Source: Paramecium pentaurelia (Eukaryota > Ciliophora > Oligohymenophorea > Peniculida > Parameciidae). Taken from it: 64,000 bases of DNA. Of this stretch, positions 35,376 to 48,275 are shown one piece after another (position 1 is the stretch's first letter; the number at the start of each line of letters is the position of its first letter). The stretch covers positions 1 through 64,000 of the forward strand of contig CAJJDO010000005.1 in the NCBI GenBank assembly GCA_905183005.1. The letters run 5' to 3'. The position numbers were made by a program, and so were the translations under genes. The notes beneath the pieces are model-generated. The model saw only the letters and a list, made by a program, of their open reading frames with translations, had not been told where the DNA came from and searched no databases.

Positions 35376-36249
35376 TCATGATTATTATTTAACAACACCA
35401 ACTTTTGCTGGTCTCAAAACTCTCTCTCCAATAACATATCCTTCTTATGCTACATAACATATTGTTCCTGGTTCTTTTTCAGGATCTTCTACTTAGAATA
35501 AGGATTCATGAAAATTTGGATCAAACTTCTATCCAGTCACATTCATCTTTTGAACTCCAAACTTCTTATACACTTTCTCTAAAATTGAATGTGTCATAAC
35601 AACACCTAAATTTAATTGATTATATAATTACCTTCTAATAATGGATTCTCTTCTGGCTTATCAGTAGTACTTGCAATAGCTCTCTCTAAGTTATCTTATA
35701 CTTCTAATAATTCTTTAGCAAAATTTGAAATAGCAAATACTTTTAATTATTCTTTCTCTCTATTTATTATATATATAATATATACTTAGAAATTCTTTTT
35801 TATTACAATTCTTATTCTTCTAATTCAGCTTTTAAAGCATCTCTTAATTCTTTAATTTTTGAGTTGTGATCCTTATTGGATGCTTCTAATTAATTAATCA
35901 ATTTAATTTGATCATGAATTTTTTCTTTATGATCTTTTATTTGAGTCTCTAATTTTTCAATTTATTTTGAATAAAATGATTCTACTCTATGTAATTTATC
36001 TTCATGAGATTCATCAAGGGATTCAACTTTTTCTTCTTATTTTGTAGAAGCTTCTTTTTTTTCTTATTCAACTTTTTATTCTTTTTATTAGGCTTTCTCT
36101 TATTTTTAATCATTCTTTGGTGTATCTTGCTTCTTGGTCTTTTCAGAAAATAAATAAATTGGAGTTTAATGTAAACCTTATCTGAAAAATACTTATTATG
36201 GAGATGATATGAGACTGAAAACTCTTGCTCCTATTCTCAAACCTTTCAT
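35376..36249 (-). CDS. GRPE: Mitochondrial GrpE nucleotide exchange factor
   Basis: The model gives 273 aa with two 26-nt introns. The first 30 residues (M-K-G-L-R-I-G-A-R-V-F-S-L-I) are basic and hydrophobic, like a mitochondrial presequence. A long charged coiled coil follows, then the GrpE head: F-A-K-E-L-L-E-V-Q-D-N-L-E-R-A, G-V-V-M-T-H-S-I-L-E-K-V, F-D-P-N-F-H-E-S-L and the terminal G-Y-V-I-G-E-R-V-L-R-P-A-K-V-G-V-V-K. GrpE/Mge1 releases ADP from mitochondrial Hsp70 during import and folding. The coiled coil preceding the head is longer than in bacterial GrpE. Confidence 0.92.
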
Positions 36250-36346
36250 TTAATAACACCGCAAATTAAATTTTATTAATAAATAATGAAAATACTAATA
36301 TATGAATTCTATATAAATAAAATTTATTATTTTATGTTATTATATA

Positions 36347-37901
36347 TCATTATACAGAAATGGATTATTATCTATCTGGAAGTTTTTGATCAAGAATAAA
36401 ATATTTGACCATCCAATAAGCTTCTTTTCTACGATCAGTTGGTACCATATGTCCAGCATTTCTAACTGTAACAAATTATAATCCTTCTATAGAAAATACA
36501 TTTCCTGCATTTTATTATGTATCCATTGTTCTATCTCCTGGAACATACCATGCTCTCCAATTTTCAGTAGTAGATAATTCTAATTATTAAATTATACTTT
36601 ACATAATTCATTTTATAACAATTAAATCCAAAATAAAGTACCAGTTATAGGAACAACTGAATCTATATCTCCACTAAAATGCATAATTCTAATTTTCTTG
36701 GATTTAATTAAAGATTCATAAATGTAATATGACTATTATTCAAATTTTTCATAAATGAATTCATCATCATCAGTACAAACATCCCATTCAGGACTTTCAG
36801 GTTTTATATGAGTTATTTATTTCCATTTAGGATCTCTAAAAACAACATACATTCCCTTATCATCTGTGCATGAACCAAATTCTTCATCATTTTTATTATT
36901 TTTTGGTATAAATCTTTTTAACATAGGATCATTTTTTCTTAATTAATATTAATCAGGTTTATAATTATAACAATAACCATATATGTTATAAGGATTCATG
37001 AGAAATACTCTAATGTTTAATAATAAATAATTACGATGGTGATTCATAATATTAATTAACAACTTAATCCAAAAAGTCAAAACACTCTTAATGTAAATTA
37101 TGTAAATCAGAACATTTTCCACTATTTTATAAATGTTAAGCCACTTTATATTATTCCTCACTCAAAAACCCTTATCTAGCAAAATATTCAATAGTATGAA
37201 TAGGATATATATCAGCAACATCACTACATTCAGTTGGATGAGTACAACCATTACCAATCATAATTCCTTTTAAATTGATTGTATTATTAGGATATTCTAT
37301 ATTATGCTTTAATATTTAATTAGCTAATAAAGGAATATAGATTCCAGCATAACTTTCTCCAGCAATAAAAAAGTCTTTCGTTTAATATTCCGGAAATCTT
37401 TCAAAAAAATCTACAAGTGCTCTCAAATTTTATATTGCTACTGTATCATCATTTACATCAGCATCACCATATGAATAACCTACTTTAGCAGGGGATTCTA
37501 AATATAACATATGAGCCTATATATAAATTAGAGAATATTACAAATTTAGTCCAACTCCATTAGTTCTCTTAGAATTCTGCTGTTCCTTCCTTAAATACAA
37601 ATGGTCCATTTTCATTTACTGCTCCTTATAGTGATGAACAACCTGGTCCTCCATTCAACCATAACATAACTGGAGTATTTTGTTGAGTAAATACATCTTC
37701 AAAGGTTGATGTCATAAAATAATAATGAAAATAGGTTTTATCATCATCTATAGCTTTCAAATACCCTGAATACATTTAGCCTTTGAAATCAAATACGCCA
37801 TTTGTGTATTCTTTTAGATCATCTGATTTAACTAGATCATCTTAAGCTGTAGATGCTAGAGATAAGCAAATCAATAAATGAATTGCTAATAATTATTTCA
37901 T
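36347..37901 (-). CDS. Serine carboxypeptidase, S10 family
   Basis: The protein is about 480 aa with a signal peptide (M-K-Q-L-L-A-I-H-L-L-I-C-L-S-L-A). Family landmarks are L-W-L-N-G-G-P-G-C-S-S-L, the catalytic Ser in I-A-G-E-S-Y-A-G, the Asp region S-G-D-I-D-S-V-V-P and the catalytic His in N-A-G-H-M-V-P. M-L-Y-L-E-S-P-A appears after removing a 25-nt intron. S10 enzymes remove C-terminal residues at acid pH and are lysosomal or secreted; a food-vacuole/lysosomal role is likely. The triad is complete, so it should be active. Several short introns interrupt the C-terminal half. Confidence 0.92.
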
Positions 37902-37936
37902 TTAATTAATTAATTTAATTAATTAATTAATTGATA

Positions 37937-40900
37937 ATGTCCTATTTTAGCAAACTTTTGCCATTTCCACCAAATATTGAAAAATAAGAAATTCCAAACG
38001 ATGTAAATGAAATCATTCAAACTTTGATTACTAAAGAGGCTTCACTTTAACAATGGGAAAGCATATCTGTAATCTAATGATTTTATATATATTATATAGT
38101 ATGCACTTTTCAATCATAAAAGATATGATGACTTTCTTGAATTAATGAAATATTTGACTAATAACTTAATTAATAGATTCAACGATGATTAAAGTAAAAA
38201 AATCAAAATTAGAATCTATAATTCATTATCTTTATATTATTTGATATAAGCAACAAGATAGGATGGTTTTGATAAGGCATCAGACTATTTTGACAATGTT
38301 GTTAAAAATTTTAACTTATCAGATCGTTATGATTTTGTCAGTCATACATTTAGTATTAAAGGATTATTCTCATTTTACAAAGGAGACAAAGATTAAACAT
38401 TTAATTATTATACAACTAAAATTGATGAAACAAACTCTTCAAAGTATTAATTCTATTAAATTATCTTAGAGACACTCTTTCTGTTACTCCATGTATAGGT
38501 ACTGCATAAGCCTATTTTGCAGTTGGTAATTATAAGGATTCTTTATAATATTTAAAAAGGGCTCTTAAAAACAAACCAAATATTGCTGGCAAAGCAAGAT
38601 TGGGAATAGCTTATTGCTATTATAATTTGGAATAATATTCATTGGCTTTTTATGCATTCAAAAGAGTATTACAATTAGTAAATAAATCATAATAATATTT
38701 TAGGAACCTTAAAATGTTGAAGCTCATATTGGTTTGGCAGTTTTAGCATTTGATAAAGGAGATTATGATGAATATTTCAATAGATTGTGCAAAGCCTTTA
38801 CTATTAATTAGAATCACCCAATTACATTATATCATTTAAGTGAACATTATCTATTTAAATTAGATTATCAAAGGGTATTATATTCATTTTTAATTTATAG
38901 GCTATGATTTGCATATAAAATGGATTAAAAGCTTTGGATAATGTATCAAGATTTTAATTTAAAGAGAAATCTTAAGAAGATTAATTCAGAAATGATTGGT
39001 CATAATTGAAATGTAGATATCTCTATTTAATTGGTTTAATTAAATAAATAGAGGGTGAATATGAATAATCTCTGAAATATTATAATCAAGCCAAATAATA
39101 CAATAGAAATAATGTTTTAGTTCTTTTAGGATTGTCTTAATTATATTTGAATCCTTAATCTCAAAATTACACAGAATCATATAAATTAGCAGAGAAGATA
39201 GCTAAACAATATGAGAATACTGATTTCATTTGGGAATTGTATAAATAATTAGCTTATATCTAATCAAAGAATTTACAAATTCGTAAACCAGTTATTGAAA
39301 CTTATAGAAAAGCATTATAATATAATGATAAGGATTTTGAAACATTAATAGAATTTGCTTAATAAATAGAAAATGAGGATGCATCAATTTATTATTAAAC
39401 TGCTGAAGATCTACTTTTATCAAAATTTAATAATCAAAAGTATACTATGATTTTATAAAAAATAACTGAATAAATCATATTTCCAGAATTATATATTAAT
39501 ATGGGTGTTCATTTAGCAAATAGTGATTTATAAAAAGCATTAAAGAGTTATGAAAAATGTTAATAATTAATAGAAGAATTTTAGATTCCTGATTATGTTG
39601 TAGATACTTCAGAAGAGGCTTCAAAATAAGAAGTTTAACTTAAGAAAAATATGTATCAAATTGTTCTTTCATTTAATAAAGGGATTTTGATGGAATAATT
39701 AGGAGATTATGTAACAGCTATGGAATTACATTAATAATGCATTAAAATAAATCCTTATTTTATTGATAGTTATGTAAGATTGAGTTATTTATAATTCCAT
39801 CTTGGAGATTATAAAGATGCTTTAAGAACTATATCAGATTCTAAAATTTATTATGAATAATATGTTAATCATAATAGAAATTATAAAGGATAGAATCCAG
39901 TTCCAATGATTCATGGATATATAGCTTATTAATTATAAGATTAAGGAGGAGCAGTTGATTAATTCAAAAGATATGGAGAAGATTGTTATTCAAAAATATT
40001 CTTAATGGCTCATGATTATTAATTAGCAGCTGACAAAACTAAAAATGATGATTAATAATTTAAAAAAAAAGTTTTAAGATAAATTGCAAGTACAGGTATG
40101 AAATTATTATAACATGAACCAAAAAATATATAAGCAGCTATTACTTTAATATTAGTTATTGCTGAATTAGGAAAATATACAGAGGCACTTAATTTATTAG
40201 GTGATCTATAAGAATATGCTAATCAATAACCAAGAATTCTTAGTAATTTAGCTATTTTAGATTGTTTAATTATGCCTAATAATAATTAATCAGCTAAAAC
40301 ATATTTTAAAAAATATTATGAAAAAACTAATTATAAACCAGATGAACATACTGATCTTGCTGTTGCTAAAATGTATTTAAACAATAAGAAATATTAAGAG
40401 AGTGCAAATGTTATTAAAAGATAAATTCTTAATAATCCAGGAGATTTGAAACATAGACTTAATCTCAATATGGTTATTCATTAATAATGTTATGAAATAT
40501 AAGAAGAAAAATCTTCATATAAACTTTTGAAAACAGCAGTAACTTATTTTAAATGTTTATTAAAAAGTTATGAATATATGTCATAAGGTTTATGTTGGTA
40601 AAATAGAGAATAATAACATGAAACTGAAAATAGACATATAATTAGATAGAATCATTAATTAATGAGATAGAAGAGTGAAGATAAATTTAATTTTATTCAT
40701 AGTTTTTAAACTAATTTTGATAAATTATTGAAAGAAGCAGAATAAAAGGAAAAAATTAAAGAAGAAGAATAATTATTATTAGAATAATAAAGAAGAGAAA
40801 AACTTGAAAAAGCAGCAACATAATAACAATAGAAATAAGAATAAATAGATTCTACATAAATGGAAAAGTTAGCTAAAATTGCTGCAGATTTAATAAGTAA

Positions 40901-41333
40901 TCTTAATATGGATTAAGAATTTGAAACATAAAATTAAGGTGGTAAAACTAAATAAGGTAAATTAAGTAAAAAAGAGAAAAAAAGAAGATAAAAAGAATAA
41001 GCAAAAGCAAAAAAAGAAGATGATGAATTTATTAATGAATCTGATGATGAAGATTACAATTCTCAATAAGCTGAAATGGATGAATAATTTGCAAAAGATG
41101 AAATAGGTGAAGATTCTGAAGAATAATTAAATGAATAAGAAGCTTATGAAAAGAGAAATCTTAATAAATAATCAAAGAAAAAGAAAAAAATTAAATAAAA
41201 AGAAGTGAAATAAAAATCTAGATTATAAGTAATAATTTTTATATATATTTATTAGAAATAAGTTGATATAAGTGATGAAGAAGGTGTATATGAATCCTAA
41301 GATGACTCTAATAAATATGAAGATTTATTTTGA
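37937..41333 (+). CDS. CTR9: CTR9, TPR subunit of the Paf1 elongation complex
   Basis: This gene encodes about 1100 aa with several 26-31 nt introns. More than ten TPR units are visible. One is A-G-K-A-R-L-G-I-A-Y-C-Y-Y-N-L followed by H-I-G-L-A-V-L, in the same order as CTR9 (LGLGHCFVKL...GLAVLEL). The C-terminal 200 residues are highly charged and low-complexity (K-K-E-K-K-R-R-Q-K-E and acidic Ser-Asp runs ending D-I-S-D-E-E-G), as in CTR9 of other eukaryotes. CTR9 scaffolds the Paf1 complex that travels with RNA polymerase II and promotes H2B ubiquitination and H3K4/K36 methylation. The length matches the family (about 1070-1170 aa). Confidence 0.9.
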
Positions 41334-41384
41334 ATTACAATAAAACATAACATAATATTATTTATAAAATAACATAAAATTATT

Positions 41385-42340
41385 ATGGCAGGAGAGTTTA
41401 CAGGAGTTTGTGGAGCTTGTTGTGGAATCAGCAGTTTCATTCTATTTTTAATGATCATATTATCATTTAGTTCATTAGATTATAATGAAGTTGGTTTAGA
41501 TTATAGTTCAATTACAAAAACAATATCTCCGAAAATATATTCAGCTGGAATACATTTTCTAGGTATTGGTCATGAATTTATAACATTCCCTAAGACAGTT
41601 TAGACTGTTGAATTTTCAGATGATAAGGCTGCTGATAGAAAAATGATACATTCAAGAACAAGTGATGGTTTAGAAGTGGTCTTAGAAATTTCATTTTAAT
41701 ATACGTATTAAATAATTAATAAATTAATACTAGTTACAATTTAACTTAGCTATATTCTTTATATGCAACATATTAGACTAAACATAAACCAATTCTAATT
41801 AGATAATCTATAGATATTCTTTCTTATGTTGCTACACAATATTCGGCATATGACTTTTTTATGGATAGATAAAATATTGGAATAGCAATGTAAGCAGCCT
41901 TAGATGATTTATTTGAAAAAGAATTATATTCAAATTGTGAGTTTTTTCAACTTAGATCTGTGGATTTACCAAATGATTTTGAAAATGCCATTTGGAGTTC
42001 TGAAGTAAAGAAGCAAGAAATTGTTAAAGCCTAAGCTCAAAAGAACAAAACTGAAGTAGAACTAGAAACAAATAAGATGACTGCTTTGTACAATAGAGAA
42101 GTAGTATTAAATTAAGCTTATGGTGAAGCCAATTCTACATTATCAAATGGAAAGGCTAAGGCTGATGCATTTTTGACAATTTAAGAAGCAAATTAAAAAG
42201 GGTATTTAATTATTAACAATATTTTAAGATTGAAATCTTTAAAAGAGCATTTGAAGTTAGATGGGAAAGGTGTAATTGATTATTTGAAAAATAAAGCATT
42301 AAGAGATTATGAAGGTGATGATTTATTAATTTTTATTTGA
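41385..42340 (+). CDS. SPFH/band-7 domain membrane protein
   Basis: The protein is 308 aa after one 29-nt intron. The N terminus M-A-G-E-F-T-G-V-C-G-A-C-C-G precedes one transmembrane helix (F-I-L-F-L-M-I-I-L). An SPFH core follows (G-I-H-F-L-G-I-G-H-E-F-I-T-F-P, then T-S-D-G-L-E-V-V-L-E-I-S-F-Q-Y). Next comes the long Ala/Glu/Lys helix typical of prohibitin and stomatin relatives (E-V-K-K-Q-E-I-V-K-A-Q-A-Q-K-N-K). The N-terminal CGACC cluster could be palmitoylated. Such proteins oligomerise in membrane microdomains. It is not clearly a prohibitin. It lies 51 bp after CTR9 and 32 bp before the MAPK gene on the same strand. Confidence 0.75.
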
Positions 42341-42372
42341 TTTAATAATTTGATAGTTAAAATTTACATTCA

Positions 42373-44510
42373 ATGTCTAAGGAAGAGGATCATAGTGAAG
42401 TAGAGGATCATATATTAAGAAGATTTGATTTATAAGAATATAAAGGAAAAGGAGCTTATGGAATAGTATGGAAAGCATACGATACTAAAACGAAATAAAT
42501 TGTTGCATTAAAAAAGGTTTATATTTTAAAATAAGCTAGGTATTCGATGCCTTTTAAAATTCAACAGATGCTTAAAGAACTTATAGAGAAGTTGTATTTT
42601 TGAAATAATTAAATAATCATGATAACATAGTTAAACTGATATCTGTTATAAGAGCAGATAACAACAAAGATTTATACATGGTTTTTGAATATATGGAGAC
42701 AGATTTACATAGAGTAAGATTTTATTAAATATAAAATAGGTTATTAGAGCAGAATTGTTAAACAATATGCATATATAATATGTGATGTACTAAATTCTTA
42801 AATGTCTCAAATATATACATTCTGGATTGTTAGTTCACAGAGATTTAAAACCAGCAAACATTTTAATCAATGCAGATTGCCATATCAAAGTAGCAGATTT
42901 TGGATTATCAAGATGTCTATCAGAAACAGAAAATAATTAAGGTTTTAAATTTCTATATTTTAAGAAATACCTATAATGACAGAATATGTTGCTACTAGAT
43001 GGTATAGAGCACCTGAAATTCTATTTGGATCACATTATTATTCTACAGCTGTAGATATGTGGAGTGTAGGTTGCATTTTAGGAGAAATGATACTTGGTAA
43101 AGCTTGTTTTGCAGGTATAGATACAGTATATTAAAGGAACTTCAACTTTGGATTAAATTGACAAAATCATTCAATTGATTGGAAAACCTACTATATCTGA
43201 TTTGGAATCAATCAATGCTCCTATGGGTTATCAAATTATAGAATAAATGGATAGCAAAAAATAATTCAGTTATCATTAATTTTTTCCAAAAGCTAATGAT
43301 CTTTAAATAGATTTTATAAAGTAAAATTAAATTATGAATTAGAAAATTGTTAGTTTATAATCCAAAAAAAAGATTAACAGCAGAATAAGCCTTAGATCAT
43401 CCTTATTTAAAAGATTTTAAACAAACAGAACCTGAAACTCTATTAGATTAATGCATAACAATTCCATTTAATGATAATAAGAAACTTAAACTTTAAGATT
43501 ATAGGGATGCATTATATAAAGGATTAATTACTAAAAAATCTAATAATTTAGTTAGCTCTAATTATTCAAGTTATTTAACTAATAAATAAAGTCGAAATGA
43601 ACCAAATCCTAATAGTATAGTAGTTAAATCTGATACAGAACAATATATATATAAATAACCTGTTAATTAATAATAATAATAAGTCAGATGTAAATCTAGA
43701 TTAGATTAAAGAAGTGAATCAGTATCTAAAAAAATAGCATAAACTTAATATTTCAACAGTCAAGACATTATGAGAATATAAAGATAAACTGATAAATCAA
43801 AATCTTTTCACATTGATGAAGAAGTATATATTATATAATAATTAATTTTAGATGCCAACAGTCCATAAATCAATAACCAAATAATAATTATTGGATCAAT
43901 AGGTTCCTACAACTACTCATCAAAAATAATAAGAAAAATCATATAATAGAATGAAACCTTCTAATGGTAGTAAATTATCAGAAAGCAAAGAAAATTCAAG
44001 GATTAATTCAGTAGAAGGAACTATAAATAATCATCTACTTGCTTAAGCATAATTTAATTTTCATAAAAGATTATAGAAGAAAAAACAAGTTAGTGAAATA
44101 TATGGGTAATTTATAATTAATATTTTTTATTAGATAACCTCATCCAGCATAATAAAATCAGAAATCTAAGTAAGTTCCTAAAAAATCTAAAACTCCAGAT
44201 CTTAAAAATTATTAAATGGTACACTCAAGAAGTCTATCATAAAATAAAAATATTTCTGTGTCAAGAAGTAGTAGTAAACCTAAAACTCGAGGAAGTCCTT
44301 ATTATTCTGAAGGAAAAGTATTAAATAGTTAACCAGATATGAATGGCTCTTTTTCAAAGAGTTTCTATAATTTTAATAATTTGGGTAAATATTATCTATA
44401 TATTATTAGTCAATTCTAATTTACCTTTGTATGCAAAAATATTGTCTAAACACTAAAATATTGTTAAATTCAATTAATAGAAATTACGCTATGAATCATT
44501 AAAGAAATGA
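42373..44510 (+). CDS. MAPK15: MAP kinase of the ERK7/8 (MAPK15) type
   Basis: The model gives 646 aa with eight introns (22-28 nt), and the exon sum is exactly divisible by three. Motifs are G-K-G-A-Y-G-I-V-W-K, V-A-L-K-K-V-F-D-A-F, H-R-D-L-K-P-A-N-I-L, V-A-D-F-G-L-S-R and the T-E-Y dual-phosphorylation motif in M-T-E-Y-V-A-T-R-W-Y-R-A-P-E. G-T-S-T-L-D-Q-I-D is also present. K-K-V-F-D-A-F and the V-I-R-A segment after a D-L-H-R are characteristic of ERK7/8. The C-terminal 290 residues are Ser/Gln/Lys-rich and disordered, as in MAPK15. Family members localise to basal bodies and cilia and can self-activate. Confidence 0.88.
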
Positions 44511-44663
44511 TTATATAATAATTTTTTATATTAATCATTAAAAAGTATTAATGTTGAGATATCACTTTGATTTGACAACTTAAAATATGAAGAAGAAAGG
44601 ATATAATTATAATAATAGATAATATTGATTTCAAAAATAAATAATTAATATTTATTTCAAAAT

Positions 44664-44876
44664 ATGGATATTTTTAAGGATTTATTTGCCACATAAGGCT
44701 TTCAATTATGTGTGAAAGCTGTTTAAGATGTTTAACCAACAGGAGATTAGGAAGCTTTATTCAAATAATGTCAATAAAATTATGCAAATGCATATAAAGT
44801 AGTAGGATAAGAGTTTCTTAGATTTTTCAATAATCAACCATCCAAAGATAGATATGGTCCTCCAGAAGAAATTTGA
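44664..44876 (+). CDS. Small conserved-looking protein, 70 aa
   Basis: This intronless frame starts M-D-I-F-K-D-L-F-A-T-Q-G-F-Q-L-C-V-K and ends in R-Y-G-P-P-E-E-I. It is helical in the first half (A-L-F-K-Q-C-Q-Q-N-Y-A-N-A-Y-K-V-V-G-Q-E) with two cysteines but no twin CX3C motif. Codon use is like that of its neighbours and the stop is TGA. The compact, well-composed sequence suggests a real gene, but I do not recognise it. Confidence 0.5.
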
Positions 44877-45135
44877 TAAATAATATATTGAAGTACATAA
44901 AATAATATTAAAATTTCTTTAAAGTAATACTTGCAATTTAAATTGGATAATAAATAAGTATTTCTATTCTAATTCAATTCACTATTACCAGTATCTTTAA
45001 CAGATATAATAAAAGACCATTTTTTTTATTTTCCAAATATCAAATAAATTAATATTTTATTTATATTAGGTTTCCAATTTATATACTATTATTTGTAAAA
45101 TGATTTGATTCATGAATTTATTAATATACTATCAA

Positions 45136-46051
45136 TCATTATTTTAATATATTTGTCAATACTTATTCTGTTTCTAATGTGTATTAGGTTTCTCTCTTAA
45201 TTGCTTCTGCCAAATAATAAAGTTTATTCATGGATATTAAATATTCTAATAATTCAGGTTGCTAATTAATTAGATATTATTAATTACTTTATCACCTTCT
45301 TTCTTATTTTAAGTAGAAGAATTGATTTTATCTGATAAAGTCACTTATTCTTCAATAGTTTCAATTAATTATCGACCATAATTTTAGATGTTGGATGTGA
45401 ATTTGGTTTCTTCATTTTTAAATTTCTCTTCAATAGATGCTCTATATTGATACAAAAATGCCTAATTATAATATAATATATACTTATGTCAATGGGGTCT
45501 TAAGTAATTCTAATGGAAGTTGTCTATATATCTTATCATTCTTAATATTTAAGACAGGAATTTCATCTTTAGAATATATTTCAGCATATTTCTCATTAAT
45601 CTATTAATAAGGATAAAAAAATACCACAAATGCTTAAAATGGTTAAGAATGACCAGATTTAGCTAATTACAAAGAGTATACTAAGACAAAGGCATATTTA
45701 ACATAGAATTGAAGTCTATTTATATCTTCAAATTAATCTAAAGTAAAATGTCTATTTTGATCTGTAATAACATAAAGGCCAAGCTTATGGAAATCCAAAT
45801 GATGTTTTTTTGCATAATCTAAATATTCATATTATTGATCTTATTCTTCATCAACATCAATAATAGGGAAACAATTTGTGACTTCAATTGTTTCACTTTC
45901 AATAATTCCTAATAGATAGCCATACTAATTGGCAGTTGGATTATCATTACCTAGTTTCATAATTTTCATGGCAGCCTAAAATGGATATAAGAATTACAAT
46001 TGTGTCTAATTTAACATTAGATGCTTTAAGTATAGGCTATTCTCCAGACAT
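45136..46051 (-). CDS. EIF3H: Translation initiation factor eIF3 subunit h
   Basis: The model gives 281 aa after removing introns of 22, 22 and 26 nt. The MPN domain starts V-K-L-D-T-I and A-A-M-K-I-M, continues Q-Y-G-Y-L-L-G-I-I-E and E-V-T-N-C-F-P-I, and shows the eIF3h signature (E-I-T-N-C-F-P in animals). The JAMM metal ligands are absent, as expected for eIF3h, which is structural. The C-terminal helical part (L-L-E-Y-L-I-S-M-N-K-L-Y-Y-L-A-E-A) matches the family. It is somewhat shorter than human eIF3h (352 aa). It lies just downstream of NVL/Rix7 on the same strand (33 bp apart). Confidence 0.85.
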
Positions 46052-46083
46052 ATTATTAATTTCAATAAAACAAATATTTTTAA

Positions 46084-48137
46084 TCACATTTATATTTTTT
46101 AACGCAACTTTTCATAAGCCCTTCTATCTGCCTCAGATATAGATGGTCTGATTTTGTTCAAAGAGTTAATGAAGTTTTGTTGAGTTATAACATTTTATTA
46201 AGAAATAATAGCATCTAAGGCTGCAGTAGTAACCAAGTTAGATAAATCAGCCCCAGTAAAGTTTTCACAACGCATAGCCAATTCTTTGAAATCTACATCA
46301 TCAATAGGTGATTTTTTGGCTATAGTTCTAAGAATATCTTCTCTTCCTGATTCATCAGGCAATGGAACATATAAGGGTTTATCAATTCTACCAGGTCTTA
46401 AAATGGCTGGATCAAGAATATCTGGTCTATTACTGGCAGCTATTATAAATACTTATTTTCCTAATATAATATATTTATTAAGTTAATACTATCTTCAAAT
46501 CCATCTAATTCTGTTAATAATTAATTTACTACTCTTTCAGTAACTTATCCTCCTCCATCATTTCCTCTAACTGGACAAATTGCATCTATTTCATCAAAAA
46601 ATATAATGCAAGGTTATGAAGCTCTAGCTCTAGTAAATAACTAATAGATATATTTGAATTTTATACTCCTCGAATAGCTTTTTCAGATTCTCCTACATAT
46701 TTATTTAATATTTCAGGTCCTTTCACTGCTATAAAATTTGCTCTTGAAGCATTAGCCACTGCTTTTGCCAATAATGTCTTTCCACAACCAGGAGGTCCCC
46801 ATAATAACACTCCAGCAGGAGGTCTGACTTTGAATTGTTGAAAAACCTCTGGATTTTAGATTGGCAACACTAAACAATTGTCTAATTCTTTTCTAAGTTC
46901 TTATAAGGATCCTATATCAGACCAAGTAACATCTGGAATAACTGCAAAACCTTCTCTTTTTGCAGTAGGTTGTACTTTTTTCAATGCCATTTCAAAATCT
47001 ATTGGTAATATCTCTATGGTTTCTTCACTAGAAATTAAACGTTTAACTGCTTCTACTGCTGCTTCTTTACTTAATGAAAATAAATCAGAAGCAACATAAC
47101 TATTTTATAATAATTTATATATATATATATACCCAGGTGTCCTTCTAGACAAACTATAAAAATCAATATTATTGACTTTTAATGGTTTAATCAATTTCTT
47201 TAATATATCTTCTCTTTATTCATCAGTAGGAACAGTAATCATAATTTCTTTATCAAATCTTCCACTTCTTCTTAGTGCAGGATCTAATTAATCTGGATGA
47301 GATGTAGTTGCAATTAAAAATACATTATTAGGTAATTAATCTAAACTACCCATAATTTAAGTTACTACTCTTTTTTCCATTTATCTAATAATATAATTTA
47401 ATAATATTTACTTATTTGCTTTATCTCTATCTCCTGCTATTACATCTATATCATCTATAAAAACTAAAGATGGTGCTTCTTAAGCTGCTTATTAAAATAA
47501 TTATCTAATATTCTTTTCTGATTCTCCACTCAAAGATGCTACTATTTCTGCTCCATTCTTCATAAATATATTCAATTTAAATTATTAATATAGATCTCTA
47601 CATATTGCTTTTGCAAGATAAGTTTTACCACAACCTGTAGTTCCAGTTAATAAAATTCCTTTAGGAGCATTGCTTCCCAATTCTGTAAATATATGTGCAT
47701 ACTATAATGGCATATATATCATTGATTCTATTTATGATTTAATTGATTCAATTCCTCCAACATCATTTAAAGTAGGGAATTACATCAAAGTTTCTTCATC
47801 TAAAACTTATGATGAATTATTCTTTGCAATATTATTGTTTTAAGTATTATTGACATTATTTTCAATTTTAACTTTTTTTTAAGGTTATTTATCTTCTATT
47901 ACCACTACATCTTTGACTTCCTTTTATTCTTTGATAACATTATCTTAAAAATAAATCTTTATCTTAGATTATAATATTGCTTTTGGTAATCGAGGATGTT
48001 TTTGGGCTAGAGTATCCTACACCTCTAAAATCGATGGATTTACTTATTTTTATTATTCTATTATTTAATGTTTTAATACTGAGTTCTTTGAATATTTCAT
48101 GAATTTAAGACATGATCTATTCTTATAAATTTGCCAT
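46084..48137 (-). CDS. NVL: Tandem AAA ATPase NVL/Rix7 (ribosome biogenesis)
   Basis: The gene encodes about 640 aa with several short introns. A Lys/Gln-rich N-terminal part is followed by D1, with V-G-G-I-E-S-I-K, Walker A T-G-T-T-G-C-G-K-T, Walker B L-V-F-I-D-D-I-D and R-R-S-G-R-F-D. D2 follows, with W-S-D-I-G-S-L, Walker A W-G-P-P-G-C-G-K-T, Walker B I-I-F-F-D-E-I-D-A and R-P-G-R-I-D. The end (I-R-P-S-I-S-E-A-D-R-R-A-Y-E-K-L) resembles NVL (PSVS-ED-RYE) rather than Cdc48. The short N domain also argues against Cdc48/p97. NVL/Rix7 extracts assembly factors from pre-60S particles in the nucleolus. D1 Walker A has GTTGCGKT instead of GPPGCGKT. The start ATG is 48137. Confidence 0.85.
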
Positions 48138-48275
48138 AATTAGTATATAATTTAAATTTTAATATAAAATTCCAAGGTTATTATGAGAAATAACTAAATT
48201 GATAATCAATAAAAATATACAAAGTAATAAAGAAAACAGAATGTAATTACAATTGATAGTTAATATAGTTATTAA

